A DNA stretch of 64,000 nucleotides from Pantoea agglomerans (GTDB lineage: Bacteria > Pseudomonadota > Gammaproteobacteria > Enterobacterales > Enterobacteriaceae), in NCBI RefSeq assembly GCF_020149765.1, contig NZ_CP083809.1, forward strand, positions 1,364,001 through 1,428,000, given 5' to 3'. The notes below the pieces were generated by a model. The model made no database searches and was not told the origin of the DNA. It saw only the letters and a program-made list of their open reading frames with translations. Shown one piece after another: positions 38,267 to 47,666 of the stretch (position 1 is the stretch's first letter; every line of letters begins with the position of its first letter). A program made the translations under genes and the position numbers.

Positions 38267-39184
38267 ATGAAGGACATTCGTTTCTCCATTGTAATCCCCG
38301 CGTATAACGCGTCGCAGTCGATCGTCGCGACGCTGGATTGCGTCAAGGCGCAGAGCTACCGCAATTTCGAAGTGATTATCGTTGACGACAAATCCGCCGA
38401 TGCGGCGGCCCTGGCGGAGGTAGTCAACAGCGAGCGCTATCAGGAGCTGGGCATTAACCTGGTGCTCTCCGAGGTGAAACTGAACGGCGCAGGCGCGCGC
38501 AACAAAGGGATTGAGCTGGCGACAGGGGACTACATCAGCTTTCTCGACGCCGACGATGAGTGGCACGCCGATAAGCTGCTTGAGACCAGCCGCAAAATCG
38601 AGCAGCTGGAAGCGCAGGGCAAAAGCAAATTTGTGATCTACAGCCAGGTGAACATCTATCAGGACGGCAGCTTCCTGAAGGTGATGCCGATGCAGTCGCC
38701 GGGCAAGAACGAAACCGTGGCGGAATATCTTTTCGGCTGTTACGGCTTTATCCAGACCAGCACCATCGTGCTGAAGCGCGAGGACGCCTTGCGCATCCAG
38801 TTTGATACGCGCTACATCCGCCATCAGGATTACGACTTCTGCATTCGCGCCGATCGCCTCGGCTATGAGTTTGTGATGATCGCGCGCCCGCTCGCCACCT
38901 ACCATCTGGTCACGAAATTTGGATCCAAACATAAAGGCGAATCGGTGAAATATTCGCTTTTCTGGCTGGATGCCATGAAGCCGCACCTGACCGCGCGCGA
39001 TATCGACACCTACAAGGCGTTTAAGCTGCCGCTGCGCTACAAAATGGACGGCAAATCGCTGATGGCGAGCCTGACCTTTGCGCGCTACTTCTTTCTCACC
39101 AACAAAGATAACCAGGCCTACTTCCTTAACCGCGTGAAAGACAAGTTAAGGGCGCGGCTGGGCGGTGAGAAAGCGGTTTCCTGA
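38267..39184 (+). CDS. Glycosyltransferase family 2 (EPS)
   Basis: This 305-residue cytoplasmic GT-A glycosyltransferase builds the EPS repeat unit. It opens with FSIVIPAYNASQSIV (residues 6-20), has VDDKSAD (about 42-48), the metal-binding DADDEW (near 97-102) and a later RHQDYDFCIR (near 185), typical of GT2 enzymes. The ATG at 38267 follows AGAGGT. It resembles the AmsB/WceB kind of enzyme, but donor and acceptor cannot be read from sequence, so no symbol is given. Confidence 0.85.
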   Translation: MKDIRFSIVIPAYNASQSIVATLDCVKAQSYRNFEVIIVDDKSADAAALAEVVNSERYQELGINLVLSEVKLNGAGARNKGIELATGDYISFLDADDEWHADKLLETSRKIEQLEAQGKSKFVIYSQVNIYQDGSFLKVMPMQSPGKNETVAEYLFGCYGFIQTSTIVLKREDALRIQFDTRYIRHQDYDFCIRADRLGYEFVMIARPLATYHLVTKFGSKHKGESVKYSLFWLDAMKPHLTARDIDTYKAFKLPLRYKMDGKSLMASLTFARYFFLTNKDNQAYFLNRVKDKLRARLGGEKAVS

Positions 39185-39192
39185 CTCTTCTT

Positions 39193-39215
39193 GCTCCCCA
39201 GTGCGGGAGCGTTTT
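39193..39215 (+). terminator. Weak terminator-like hairpin between glycosyltransferase genes
   Basis: GCTCCC/GGGAGC with a 6-nt loop is followed by GTTTT. The stem is short and the tail modest, so termination would be partial at best. Confidence 0.45.
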
Positions 39216-39242
39216 CCCGGAAAGACACTTTTTTATTCAGGT

Positions 39243-40001
39243 ATGAATATGACGAATCATGTTGGCACCGTAGGCATTGTGATGCCGATGTATAACGCTC
39301 GCCAGACGGTTTTACGCGCCGTGCAGTCGGTAATGAACCAGACCTGGCCGGACTGGCACCTTTACCTGATCAACGACAAATCTACCGATGATTCGCTGGC
39401 GCTGGTGCGCGAGCACTGTAACGATCCGCGTATTACCATCCTCGACAACGAGGTGAACCTCGGCGCGGCGGAGACCCGTAACGTCGGGCTGCGCGCGGCG
39501 AAAGAGGAGATCATCGCCTTTCTCGACAGCGATGACGAATGGCACGTCGACAAGCTGGCGCAGCAGGCGGCCGCTATCGCCGCCGGCGACGATTTTGTGA
39601 TCACCGAATATCACTACAAAACCAAAAACGCCGATCACGACATTACCTACAGCAAACCCTATCTGCAGCAGGAAAACTTCGTGAAGAAGCAGTATCGCGT
39701 CTGCTTCTCCTCGGTCTGCTTCCGCCGCCCGCCGCAGGGCATTTTCTTCCAGCGTAAAGGGCACGAAGATTTCCTGTTCCTCTACGAACTCTTCACCCGA
39801 TATAAACAGGCGCGCGTGATCCAGAGCATCCTCGTCAACTACTACGAATTAGGCGATTCCCTTTCGCGCAACAAGAATAAAGCGGCGAAATGGCACCTGG
39901 AATTATTAAGAATTATCTATAAAAACAATCCTTTAAAAATCTATTACTATTACGGCTGGTATATGGTGAACGGCGTGCTGTTTACCCTCAAGCATCGATA
40001 A
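39243..40001 (+). CDS. Glycosyltransferase family 2 (EPS)
   Basis: This 252-residue GT2 enzyme has VGIVMPMYNARQTV at its N-terminus, NDKSTDDSL, the metal-binding motif DSDDEWHV (near residue 98-105) and GHEDFLFLYELF later. It acts in EPS repeat-unit assembly on the cytoplasmic face. The ATG at 39243 is the first that gives the family start; a second at 39249 is possible. The 3' end (about 39890-39960) becomes AT-rich compared with the rest. Donor and linkage are unknown; it is comparable in size and place with AmsE-type enzymes. Confidence 0.85.
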   Translation: MNMTNHVGTVGIVMPMYNARQTVLRAVQSVMNQTWPDWHLYLINDKSTDDSLALVREHCNDPRITILDNEVNLGAAETRNVGLRAAKEEIIAFLDSDDEWHVDKLAQQAAAIAAGDDFVITEYHYKTKNADHDITYSKPYLQQENFVKKQYRVCFSSVCFRRPPQGIFFQRKGHEDFLFLYELFTRYKQARVIQSILVNYYELGDSLSRNKNKAAKWHLELLRIIYKNNPLKIYYYYGWYMVNGVLFTLKHR

Positions 40002-40041
40002 CAGGATTGTCTTTTTACTCTTTTGAGGTGGGTAGCGTTAA

Positions 40042-41076
40042 ATGAAAAAAATCGTCCTGGTGATCAAAGATGCCTATTCGTACGCCGGCACTGAGAACAT
40101 CTGTAACTTTATGTCCGAGTGTCTGGGCGAAACGCATGACGTCACCATCTATTCGCTGGAAGGCAGCGGTAAAACCTTCTATCCCTTTGAGCACGTGAAA
40201 GAGATCGTCAGCTTCGAGGGGCACAGCAATCCGATCAAAAGCATCGTCAAACGCATTCACAGCGAAGAGGTCGATAGCGTATTTCTTATCAGCATGGGGC
40301 GCCTGAGCGTGATGTTCGCCTTCTGGAGCCTGCTCTCCGGCAAGAAGAAGCGCTTCAAGGCCTATGCCTGTGAACATATCGCCATCAACTCCTTCAGCAA
40401 GCCGATCAAACTCCTCAAGTACCTGCTGCTGCGCTACTACGATCGGGTCATCGTCCTGACCGACAAAGACCACCAGGTCTTTTCCCGCTGGCGCATTCCG
40501 AGCAAGCAAATTCCCAATCCGGTGGTCTACAAAGCCTTTGAGCGCACCTCGCGCAGCCGTCAGGCGCTGGCGGTGGGCCGTCTCGATCATCAGAAAGGGT
40601 TCGATCTGCTGCTCGATATCTGGCGCGACTTCGCGCAGACCCATCCGGAATGGACGCTGGTCATCGCCGGCGACGGCGAACTGCGCCAGCAGCTGGAAGA
40701 TCAGGCGGCGGCGCTCGGCATCAGCGGCCGCGTCAACTTTGTCGGCCGCGTCAGCAATATCAACGACTACTACCGCGACAGCGATATGGCGCTGATGACC
40801 TCGCGCTATGAAGGGCTGCCGCTGGTGCTGCTGGAAGCCAAATCCTGGTCGCTGCCGGTGGTGGCCTATGACTGCCCGACCGGCCCGCAGGAGATTATCA
40901 ACCAGGGCGAAGATGGCTTCCTGGTGCCGATGAATGACAAAGCGACCTTCCTGGCGCGCATGGATCAGCTCGCCAGCGACGACGCGCTCTTCTACGCCAT
41001 GAGTCAGAAAACAAAAATTACCGCGCTGAAATTTGACGGTAAGCAGATCAAGCAGAGCTGGCTGGCGCTGGTTTAA
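40042..41076 (+). CDS. amsD: Glycosyltransferase family 4, AmsD-like
   Basis: This 344-residue GT-B glycosyltransferase has an N-terminal acceptor domain beginning KKIVLVIKDAYSYAGTENICNF (quoted in part: DAYSYAGTENICNF), which resembles AmsD of Erwinia amylovora. Its C-terminal GT4 domain has VGRLDHQKGFDLL (near 175), VIAGDGELR and the EX7E-type motif SRYEGLPLVLLEAKS (near 255). It adds one sugar, probably galactose in an amylovoran-like unit. Donor specificity is inferred from the homologue only. Confidence 0.8.
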   Translation: MKKIVLVIKDAYSYAGTENICNFMSECLGETHDVTIYSLEGSGKTFYPFEHVKEIVSFEGHSNPIKSIVKRIHSEEVDSVFLISMGRLSVMFAFWSLLSGKKKRFKAYACEHIAINSFSKPIKLLKYLLLRYYDRVIVLTDKDHQVFSRWRIPSKQIPNPVVYKAFERTSRSRQALAVGRLDHQKGFDLLLDIWRDFAQTHPEWTLVIAGDGELRQQLEDQAAALGISGRVNFVGRVSNINDYYRDSDMALMTSRYEGLPLVLLEAKSWSLPVVAYDCPTGPQEIINQGEDGFLVPMNDKATFLARMDQLASDDALFYAMSQKTKITALKFDGKQIKQSWLALV

Positions 41077-41166
41077 CAGCGGCAAGGGACGGGCCCGATT
41101 GCAACGTGCCTCAGGGGACACTGTTATGGCCCATTGCGCGGCCCCATCGACTACGGGATTAGATGC

Positions 41167-43377
41167 ATGAAAAGAAGAGAAGTCTTGCAGAGCGCAGCCT
41201 CCTCCATTGTTGCCGCACTCTCCGTCAGTGCGTTCTCCAGCCACGCCGCGAAAAACAGCGGCGTCACCCTGAAAACGGTCGATCCGGCGGCGGTGCCGAA
41301 AGGCGACGTGCCGATTCTGACCCCGGAGAACCTCTACGCCATGCCGCCACAGTTCTGGCAGGGCTTCGAAGGAGAGCTCTGGATCGGCAAAGCGGGCAGC
41401 GACGCCAGCCAGGCCGGCAACCAGATCCCGGTTTTCCTGCGTGACGACAGCGGCAAGCTGGCGCAAATCACCCAGCCCATCGCGCTCAACAAAGGCAGCT
41501 TCGCCCGCTTCGTTCACGACAACGCCGCGCTGATCGCCGACCCGGCGCACTCCATGACGGTGAAAGACAAAGACGGCAATACGCTGTTTAACATTCCCGA
41601 CGTCAGCCGTCCGGGGCAGGCGGCGTTCAGCCAGCGGCTGGCGCAGCCGGGCGGCTACCAGCTGATTGGCGAGATCGCCTCGGTTGAGGAGCTGCGCAAA
41701 ACCCGTCCGCTGTTCGAAGGGGCGAAAATCAAGCTAAAAAGCTGGCATGAAGGGCTGGAAGTGGGCGGCGGCGAGTTCGTCGGCAGCTTCCAGAGCGTGA
41801 AAGATGACGGCGGCGTAAACTTTGCCGGCGAGGGCTTTTACTGGCGCCGCGTGGTAGACGACTTTAACCGCCTGTCACTGTTCGACTTTGGCGCCATCGC
41901 CGACGGCAAAACCGACGCCGCGCCCGCCATCAAGGCGATGTACCAGTGGTCGGAACAGGCGCAGCAGCCTATCTGCGTGCAGTTCCCTGCCGGCACCTTC
42001 TTTGTCTCCGCCTGCGATTTCGGCAGCGAAGGCCGCCGCTTTTTCCGCATCTCTGGCGCGATGGTTAACTTCGGCTACTTCCCGGCCACCACTATCGTCT
42101 CCGACGGCCAGTCGGAGTTCGTCTTCGACGTCAACGCGCGCTGGGTGGAGATCTCTAACCTGATCTTCAACGGCAACAGCGACAAGCGGCCCAATAAACA
42201 GGGGCTGTTTCGCAACACCTGCGACGGCGGCCAGTTCTTCCGCGGCGCCTGCCTGCGTTTCAACGCGGTGGGCGGCACCGCGCTCAGCCTGCTGGATACG
42301 CTCGACTGCAAAATCGATCAGTGGTACGCCTCGCGCTGCACCGGCGACGTGATTAAAGCGGGCTGGTCAGGTCGTAAAGCGGGCGCCTGGGATCACAGCA
42401 CCGCTATCGAGCTTTCTAACTTCAACGCGCAGAACTGCCGCGGCGGCATGGTGCTTAACCTGCCGCGCTGCAGCCAGTCGATTATTCATAATGGCTGGAT
42501 CGAGCACTGCGACCATCCGGGCGATATCTCCAACGGTCAGTGGATCGTCGATGCGCTGAGCCTGGAAGATTGTAAAAATCCGCTGATTGCGCACAACTCG
42601 CGCCTCAATATGCGCCAGACCAATTTACAGTCCGGTAGCTGGATCGATAACTCCGATCAGGGCGAGCGCTGGCTTAACGTCTGGGAGATGGGGTCGACGC
42701 GCGTCGAGTCTTACGGCGTCGCCATCGACGGCAGTCTGAAATACAACTACATCACCTCGCGCTGGCGGCTGGTGAACAACAGCGACCAGCAGACCTGGTT
42801 CGAGCTGGGCACGATCTATTCCCCCGATGTCGGCGACGCCTGGGAGATCGAAATCTTTGGTCAGTCGGAGTTCAGCAACGGCAGCACCAGCCAGCCGCTG
42901 ATGAACCCAATCGCCGATCGCTCGACCGGCGGCCGCGCGGTAATCCACGTGCAGCGCAAGAAGAGCAAGGCGGAGGCGAGCTGGTCGGCGGAGGGGAGCA
43001 GCCCGGTGGTCGAGGTGCGCTACGTCGCCACCAGCGACAGCGAAGTGCGCCTCTTCGTTAAGCTGGCGGGCTGGACGCCGTCGGCGGTGGTGCTGATGAA
43101 GACCACCAGCAAAGACCGCTTCGCCACCGGCCGCTGCGCCCGCGTCAGCGCCAGCATGGAGAAGGCCACGCCGCCGTCCGGCAACGTGGCGGCGCCGCAG
43201 CGCTTCAGCCTGCATAACGGCAAGGCGGGCATCGGCGGCAACGAGCAGGGCGATCTGCTGCTGGCCTCGCGCGCGCTGCATGCCGATCAGGTCGACACCA
43301 GCAAGCCGAAAGGCTTTATCTCAATGGTGATTAACGGCGAACAGTGCGCCGTGCCCTATTTCGCCGTGAAGGGCTAA
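41167..43377 (+). CDS. wceF: Secreted tailspike-like EPS glycanase, AmsF/WceF type
   Basis: This 736-residue exported protein is of the AmsF/WceF family, whose relatives include phage tailspike depolymerases; WceF cleaves stewartan and is thought to tune EPS length. The N-terminus has the twin-arginine-like stretch KRREVLQ, a modest hydrophobic core and an AxA-like site (SSHA, about residue 27), which suggests Tat rather than Sec export. Then come a head-like N-terminal domain, the pectate-lyase-like start FDFGAIADGKTDAAPAIKAM (quoted in part: GAIADGKTDAAPA, near 242-254) and a repetitive beta-helix region. The ATG at 41167 was chosen to place this signal at the N-terminus. Confidence 0.85.
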   Translation: MKRREVLQSAASSIVAALSVSAFSSHAAKNSGVTLKTVDPAAVPKGDVPILTPENLYAMPPQFWQGFEGELWIGKAGSDASQAGNQIPVFLRDDSGKLAQITQPIALNKGSFARFVHDNAALIADPAHSMTVKDKDGNTLFNIPDVSRPGQAAFSQRLAQPGGYQLIGEIASVEELRKTRPLFEGAKIKLKSWHEGLEVGGGEFVGSFQSVKDDGGVNFAGEGFYWRRVVDDFNRLSLFDFGAIADGKTDAAPAIKAMYQWSEQAQQPICVQFPAGTFFVSACDFGSEGRRFFRISGAMVNFGYFPATTIVSDGQSEFVFDVNARWVEISNLIFNGNSDKRPNKQGLFRNTCDGGQFFRGACLRFNAVGGTALSLLDTLDCKIDQWYASRCTGDVIKAGWSGRKAGAWDHSTAIELSNFNAQNCRGGMVLNLPRCSQSIIHNGWIEHCDHPGDISNGQWIVDALSLEDCKNPLIAHNSRLNMRQTNLQSGSWIDNSDQGERWLNVWEMGSTRVESYGVAIDGSLKYNYITSRWRLVNNSDQQTWFELGTIYSPDVGDAWEIEIFGQSEFSNGSTSQPLMNPIADRSTGGRAVIHVQRKKSKAEASWSAEGSSPVVEVRYVATSDSEVRLFVKLAGWTPSAVVLMKTTSKDRFATGRCARVSASMEKATPPSGNVAAPQRFSLHNGKAGIGGNEQGDLLLASRALHADQVDTSKPKGFISMVINGEQCAVPYFAVKG

Positions 43378-43388
43378 TAACCTCTTAC

Positions 43389-43408
43389 CGCGCGCAGGGA
43401 AGCGCGCG
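43389..43408 (+). repeat. 7-bp GC-rich hairpin after wceF
   Basis: CGCGCGC/GCGCGCG with a 6-nt loop lies 11 bp after the wceF stop. The nearest T run is 18 bp further, so it is not a standard terminator. The 186-bp gap to the next gene is otherwise AT-rich and without recognised sites. Confidence 0.5.
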
Positions 43409-43563
43409 AGCAGCACCCTCTGGAGCTTTTTTTAGCTTGTCTTTTGGTTGTTTTTTAAACACAGAGTTTACTTTGCCCGTCAGGACAGGGCGGTTTGTTT
43501 ATCCGACGCATCGCAGCAGTACCGGCCGGGTAAAAAATTAAAAGAATTTTTTCGGAGTTTTGG

Positions 43564-44826
43564 ATGAAAATTTTATTGGTGGGTAACCACACGTGTGGGA
43601 ATCGCGGGGATGGCGCGATTCTCCGCGGGCTGATCGATTCAATACATGCCGCCCGCAGTGACATAGAGATTGATGTGATCAGCCGTTATCCAACGAGCTC
43701 TGGGTATTTGCTCCAGCAGGACATTAAGCAGGACTCGCTGTTTCTGCACAACAGCAAAGGGGCGAAGGGCCTTATTGGCACGGTTAAGCGCAAGATTGCC
43801 AACCGGCTGATGCCGAACATTATGATGGCGCATCTCGGCAAAGGCGGCCCGTTTAAATCCTTCGCCGTACCGGCACATCTGCAGACCTTTGCCGACAGCC
43901 TGAAGCAGTATGACGCGATTATTCAGGTCGGCGGCTCCTTCTTCGTCGATCTCTACGGCGTGACGCAGTTCGACCATGCGCTCTGCGCCCTGATGGCGAA
44001 AAAGCCGATCTACCTGATCGGCCACTCGGTCGGTCCTTTTCAGAATCCGCGCGTCAACGCGCTGGCGAACTTTGTTTTTGACCGCGTCGACAGCCTGGTG
44101 CTGCGCGAATCGGTCAGCCTCGATCTGATGAAAAAAGATGGCGTGACCACGCGCAAAGTCGCCCCCGGCGTCGACACCGCCTTTCTGGTGCGCGCGCGCA
44201 GCGTCGAACAGCCTAGCCATAACCTGCTGCACTGGCAGAAGATTATCAGCAGCCGCAAAACCATTGCTATCACCGTGCGCGAGCTGGCGCCGTTCGACAA
44301 GCGGCTGGGCGTAACGCAGCAGGAGTATGAGGCCGCCTTTGGCCGCGTCATCAACGCGATGATCGCCGAAGGCTATCAGGTGGTGGCGTTTTCAACCTGC
44401 ACCGGCATCGACAGCTATGCCAAAGACGATCGTATGGTGGCGCTGACGCTGCGCGACAGCGTCGAGCGCCCGGAGAATTACCACGTCATTATGGATGAGT
44501 TCAACGACCTGGAGCTGGGCATTCTGCTGAGCCACTGCCATCTCACCATCGGCACGCGCCTGCACTCCGCCATTATCTCCATGAACTTCGGCACGCCGGC
44601 CGTGGCTATTAACTACGAACACAAGTCGATGGGCGTAATGAATCAGCTCGGTCTGCCGCAGATGGCGACCGACGTGAAGAGCCTGATGGACGGCTCGCTG
44701 ATCGGCAAAGTTAACGAGGTGCTGGCGAATTACGACGCCATCAGGCAGCAGGTCAATACGGCGGTTGCGCATGAGCGCGAAGTCGGTAACCGGATCACAG
44801 AAGAGATCCTCAACGTATTGGGGTAA
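43564..44826 (+). CDS. amsJ: Polysaccharide pyruvyl transferase, AmsJ-like
   Basis: This 420-residue protein belongs to the polysaccharide pyruvyl transferase family (WcaK/AmsJ), which adds a pyruvate ketal from phosphoenolpyruvate to a terminal sugar. The N-terminal MKILLVGNHTCGNRGDGAIL (quoted in part: GNHTCGNRGDGAIL), GGSFFVD in the middle and the C-terminal pair CHLTIGTRLHSAI and FGTPAVAINYEHKS are signature segments. Its position between wceF and the following glycosyltransferase equals that in ams clusters. It makes the EPS anionic. Confidence 0.88.
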   Translation: MKILLVGNHTCGNRGDGAILRGLIDSIHAARSDIEIDVISRYPTSSGYLLQQDIKQDSLFLHNSKGAKGLIGTVKRKIANRLMPNIMMAHLGKGGPFKSFAVPAHLQTFADSLKQYDAIIQVGGSFFVDLYGVTQFDHALCALMAKKPIYLIGHSVGPFQNPRVNALANFVFDRVDSLVLRESVSLDLMKKDGVTTRKVAPGVDTAFLVRARSVEQPSHNLLHWQKIISSRKTIAITVRELAPFDKRLGVTQQEYEAAFGRVINAMIAEGYQVVAFSTCTGIDSYAKDDRMVALTLRDSVERPENYHVIMDEFNDLELGILLSHCHLTIGTRLHSAIISMNFGTPAVAINYEHKSMGVMNQLGLPQMATDVKSLMDGSLIGKVNEVLANYDAIRQQVNTAVAHEREVGNRITEEILNVLG

Positions 44827-44830
44827 TGCT

Positions 44831-46054
44831 ATGAAACTGACTTTTTTCACCATGCGTTTCCCGGTCGCCTCTGAGACCTTCGTGCTGAACCAGGTGACCC
44901 ATTTTATCGACGCCGGCTACGACGTAGAGATTATCTCTGTGTTCCCAGGCGATCTGGTGAACCGTCACGCGGCCTTCGACGAATATCAGCTGGCGGCGCG
45001 CACTCACTATCTACTGCCGGAAGAGAAAGTCTCGAATATCGACAAGCTCAACCAGCGGTTGAAGCTGGTGCTGCCGAAAGTGGCTAAACCCGCGCTGATC
45101 CGCTCGCTGAACGTGCGCCGCTACGGCGCGCAGTCCAGCAAACTGCTGCTGCCCTCTATCGTGGCCAATACCCGCCAGCCCTATACCGCCGACGTGTTCC
45201 TTGTACACTTCGGCTATGCGGGCGCGCTGGCCAACAAGCTGCGCGAGCTGGGCGTGCTGGTGGGCAAACAGGCGACGGTGTTTCACGGCGCGGATATTTC
45301 TCGCCGCCATATCCTGGAAGAGCACAAGCAGGACTACGTCAATCTGTTCGAACAGAGCGAGCTGCTGCTGCCGATTAGCCATCTCTGGGAGCGCAAGCTG
45401 ATCGAGATGGGCTGCCCGCCGGAGAAGATCCACGTCACCCGCATGGGCATCGAGCCGGAGAAGTTCAGCTTTGAGCCGCGCCAGGCGTTTCATTCGCCGC
45501 TGCGCATTGTTTCCGTGGCGCGTCTTACCGAGAAGAAGGGGCTCGACGTGGCGGTGAAGGCCAGCGAGATCCTGAAGCAGCGCGGCGGGCAGTTTGAGTT
45601 CACCATTATCGGCAACGGCGACCAGGATGAGATGATGCGCGAGCATATTGCCAACGCCGGCCTGGAAGATTGCGTCAGCATGCCGGGCTTTAAGCCGCAG
45701 GAGGCGATCCGCGCCGCCCTGAGCGAAGCGGATATTTTCCTGCTGCCGTCGAAAACCGCCGCCGATGGCGATATGGAGGGCATTCCGGTCGCGCTGATGG
45801 AGGCGATGGCGGTGGGGCTGCCGGTGGTGTCCACCTTCCACAGCGGCATTCCCGAGCTGATTGAGAACGGCGTCTCGGGCTGGCTGGTGCCGGAAGATGA
45901 CGCCGAGGCGCTGGCCGATACGCTCTTCAGGCTGTCGCAGGGCGATATTGACGTCGCGCCGGTGGTTGCGGCGGCGCGGCATAAAGTTGAAACGGAATTT
46001 AACCAGCATATCGCCTACGGCGAGCTGGCGAGGCTTCTGGAGCAGCTGGCGTGA
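44831..46054 (+). CDS. amsK: Glycosyltransferase family 4, AmsK-like
   Basis: This 407-residue GT-B enzyme is of the WcaL/AmsK type. N-terminal LTFFTMRFPVASETFVLNQ (residues 3-21), the HFGYAGALANKLRELG segment, VARLTEKKGLDVA and the catalytic EX7E motif (DMEGIPVALMEAMAVG, near 315) are visible. It adds a late side-chain sugar of the EPS repeat. It starts 4 bp after amsJ and its stop overlaps the start of wzx by 4 bp, so the three genes are coupled. Confidence 0.87.
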   Translation: MKLTFFTMRFPVASETFVLNQVTHFIDAGYDVEIISVFPGDLVNRHAAFDEYQLAARTHYLLPEEKVSNIDKLNQRLKLVLPKVAKPALIRSLNVRRYGAQSSKLLLPSIVANTRQPYTADVFLVHFGYAGALANKLRELGVLVGKQATVFHGADISRRHILEEHKQDYVNLFEQSELLLPISHLWERKLIEMGCPPEKIHVTRMGIEPEKFSFEPRQAFHSPLRIVSVARLTEKKGLDVAVKASEILKQRGGQFEFTIIGNGDQDEMMREHIANAGLEDCVSMPGFKPQEAIRAALSEADIFLLPSKTAADGDMEGIPVALMEAMAVGLPVVSTFHSGIPELIENGVSGWLVPEDDAEALADTLFRLSQGDIDVAPVVAAARHKVETEFNQHIAYGELARLLEQLA

Positions 46055-47391
46055 GTGGTTTGAAAAAACAGGCGATTTGGCTGTTTGGCAGTACCTGTTT
46101 CGCCGCGCTGCTGCAGGTGCTGCAGCTTAGCGTGCTGGCGCGCAAGCTGGAGGCGCATGAGCTGGGGCTGCTGGCGATCATCAACGCCATTCTGGCGGTG
46201 GCGACCGTGCTGCAGGATATGGGGATGAGCAGCTATATCGTGCATCGGCAGCAGATCACCCGGCGCGAGCAGAGCACTATCTACTGGGTCAACGTCTCGC
46301 TGAGTCTGGCCACCGGCCTGATCCTGCTCGGCATCGCTTATCCCATCGCCTGGTTCTACCACCTGCCGGAGCTGGTGGGGCTGATTATGCTGACCAGCCT
46401 GAACTTCCTGGTGCTGGGGCATCTGTCTCAGTATCAGGCGCACTATATCAAGACCAAACGTATGGTGCTGCTGGCGAAAATCGAGATGGCCACTAAGCTG
46501 TTCGCTTTCGCCTGTACCGTAGCGATGCTCTACTTCACCTCGCTGACGGTGGCAGCGGCGATCCTTGGCCTGTTTATCAACGCCTTTACCCGTATCCTCT
46601 GTATGATCGCCTTTGGCGAGAAGTCCTGGCGGCCCGGGTGGGAGTTTGACAAAGCGACCTTTATCAGCGCGGTGCGCTACGGCATCTATCAGCTCGGCTC
46701 GCAGACTATCAACCAGCTGCGCACCCAGGCGGACGCGCTGATTGTTGGCAAGGTGATGGGCGCCGAGATGCTCGGCATCTACTCGCTGGCGAAAGAGCTG
46801 ATCCTCCAGCCGCTGAAGCTGGTATCGCCGGTGATCAACCGCCTGGCGCTGCCGCGCTTCGCCGAGAAACAGCAGGATCCGGAGCAGCTGGAAAAGCTGT
46901 TCCTGAAGGGCACCTTTGTCATCATGCTGTTCAGCAGCGCCATGTATCTCGCCATCGGCATCCTCTCGCCGGTGATTGTGCGCGTGCTCTATGGCGCGTC
47001 GCACGAGCAGGTCTACCATCTGATCCCGCTGATGCTGCTGTTTGGCATGCTGCGACCGATGGGCGGGCTGACCGGCGCGATTTCCCAGGCCAACGGACGC
47101 ACCAGCGTTGAGTTCTACTGGAATGTGGTCGCGAGTCTGGTGGTGCTGGCGGTGCTGGCGACCACCTTTATCTGGCCGAACGTGCTCTATGTGGCGCTGA
47201 CGCTGTCGATCTCGCAGGTGCTGATCTCCGCCTTCGCTCACCCGTTCTTTATCAGGCCGGTGATTGGTATTCGCTTTATGCCCTATGCGCGACAGTGGGT
47301 GTCGGTATCGGCGTTATTTATCGCGGCGATCGGGCTGGTGAGCCATTTCAACCTGTTTATCATGCCGGAGTGGTTTGAAGGCTGGCTCTGA
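46051..47391 (+). CDS. wzx: EPS repeat-unit flippase Wzx (AmsL-like)
   Basis: This 446-residue inner-membrane protein has about 12-14 helices and belongs to the Wzx/WzxC branch of the polysaccharide transporter superfamily. The N-terminus LKKQAIWLFGSTCFAALLQV and the segment QTINQLRTQADALIVGKVMGAEMLGIY (quoted in part: RTQADALIVGKVMG) are typical. It moves lipid-linked repeat units to the periplasm for the EpsG-type polymerase. The start is a GTG within GTGA, overlapping the amsK stop. A strong terminator follows, which marks the operon end. Confidence 0.9.
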   Translation: MSGLKKQAIWLFGSTCFAALLQVLQLSVLARKLEAHELGLLAIINAILAVATVLQDMGMSSYIVHRQQITRREQSTIYWVNVSLSLATGLILLGIAYPIAWFYHLPELVGLIMLTSLNFLVLGHLSQYQAHYIKTKRMVLLAKIEMATKLFAFACTVAMLYFTSLTVAAAILGLFINAFTRILCMIAFGEKSWRPGWEFDKATFISAVRYGIYQLGSQTINQLRTQADALIVGKVMGAEMLGIYSLAKELILQPLKLVSPVINRLALPRFAEKQQDPEQLEKLFLKGTFVIMLFSSAMYLAIGILSPVIVRVLYGASHEQVYHLIPLMLLFGMLRPMGGLTGAISQANGRTSVEFYWNVVASLVVLAVLATTFIWPNVLYVALTLSISQVLISAFAHPFFIRPVIGIRFMPYARQWVSVSALFIAAIGLVSHFNLFIMPEWFEGWL

Positions 47392-47407
47392 TCAACGTCT
47401 CTTATCT

Positions 47408-47439
47408 CGGGCGGCCAGCGTGCCGCCCGACTCTTTTTT
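47408..47439 (+). terminator. Terminator of the EPS operon
   Basis: CGGGCGGC/GCCGCCCG, an 8-bp perfect stem with a 6-nt loop, is followed by ACTC and six T residues, 17 bp after wzx. Confidence 0.85.
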
Positions 47440-47666
47440 AGCCTGGCATTGACCCTGATTATGTAGCGTGCCCGGTACAGGTTTTAACACCTGGGTTAGC
47501 GCTTGTCTTTACTCACTTTATGGCGCTCCTGAACAGTGGGAAAAAGATGAATTTCTAAGGGATGACAGGCATTTAGTGTCGGATTTTCGGATAAAGATTA
47601 TACTTGCAGTTCTGGCCGATCCTGCATAATCGACCGCACGTATTCACTTCATGAAATGGAAAAAAT

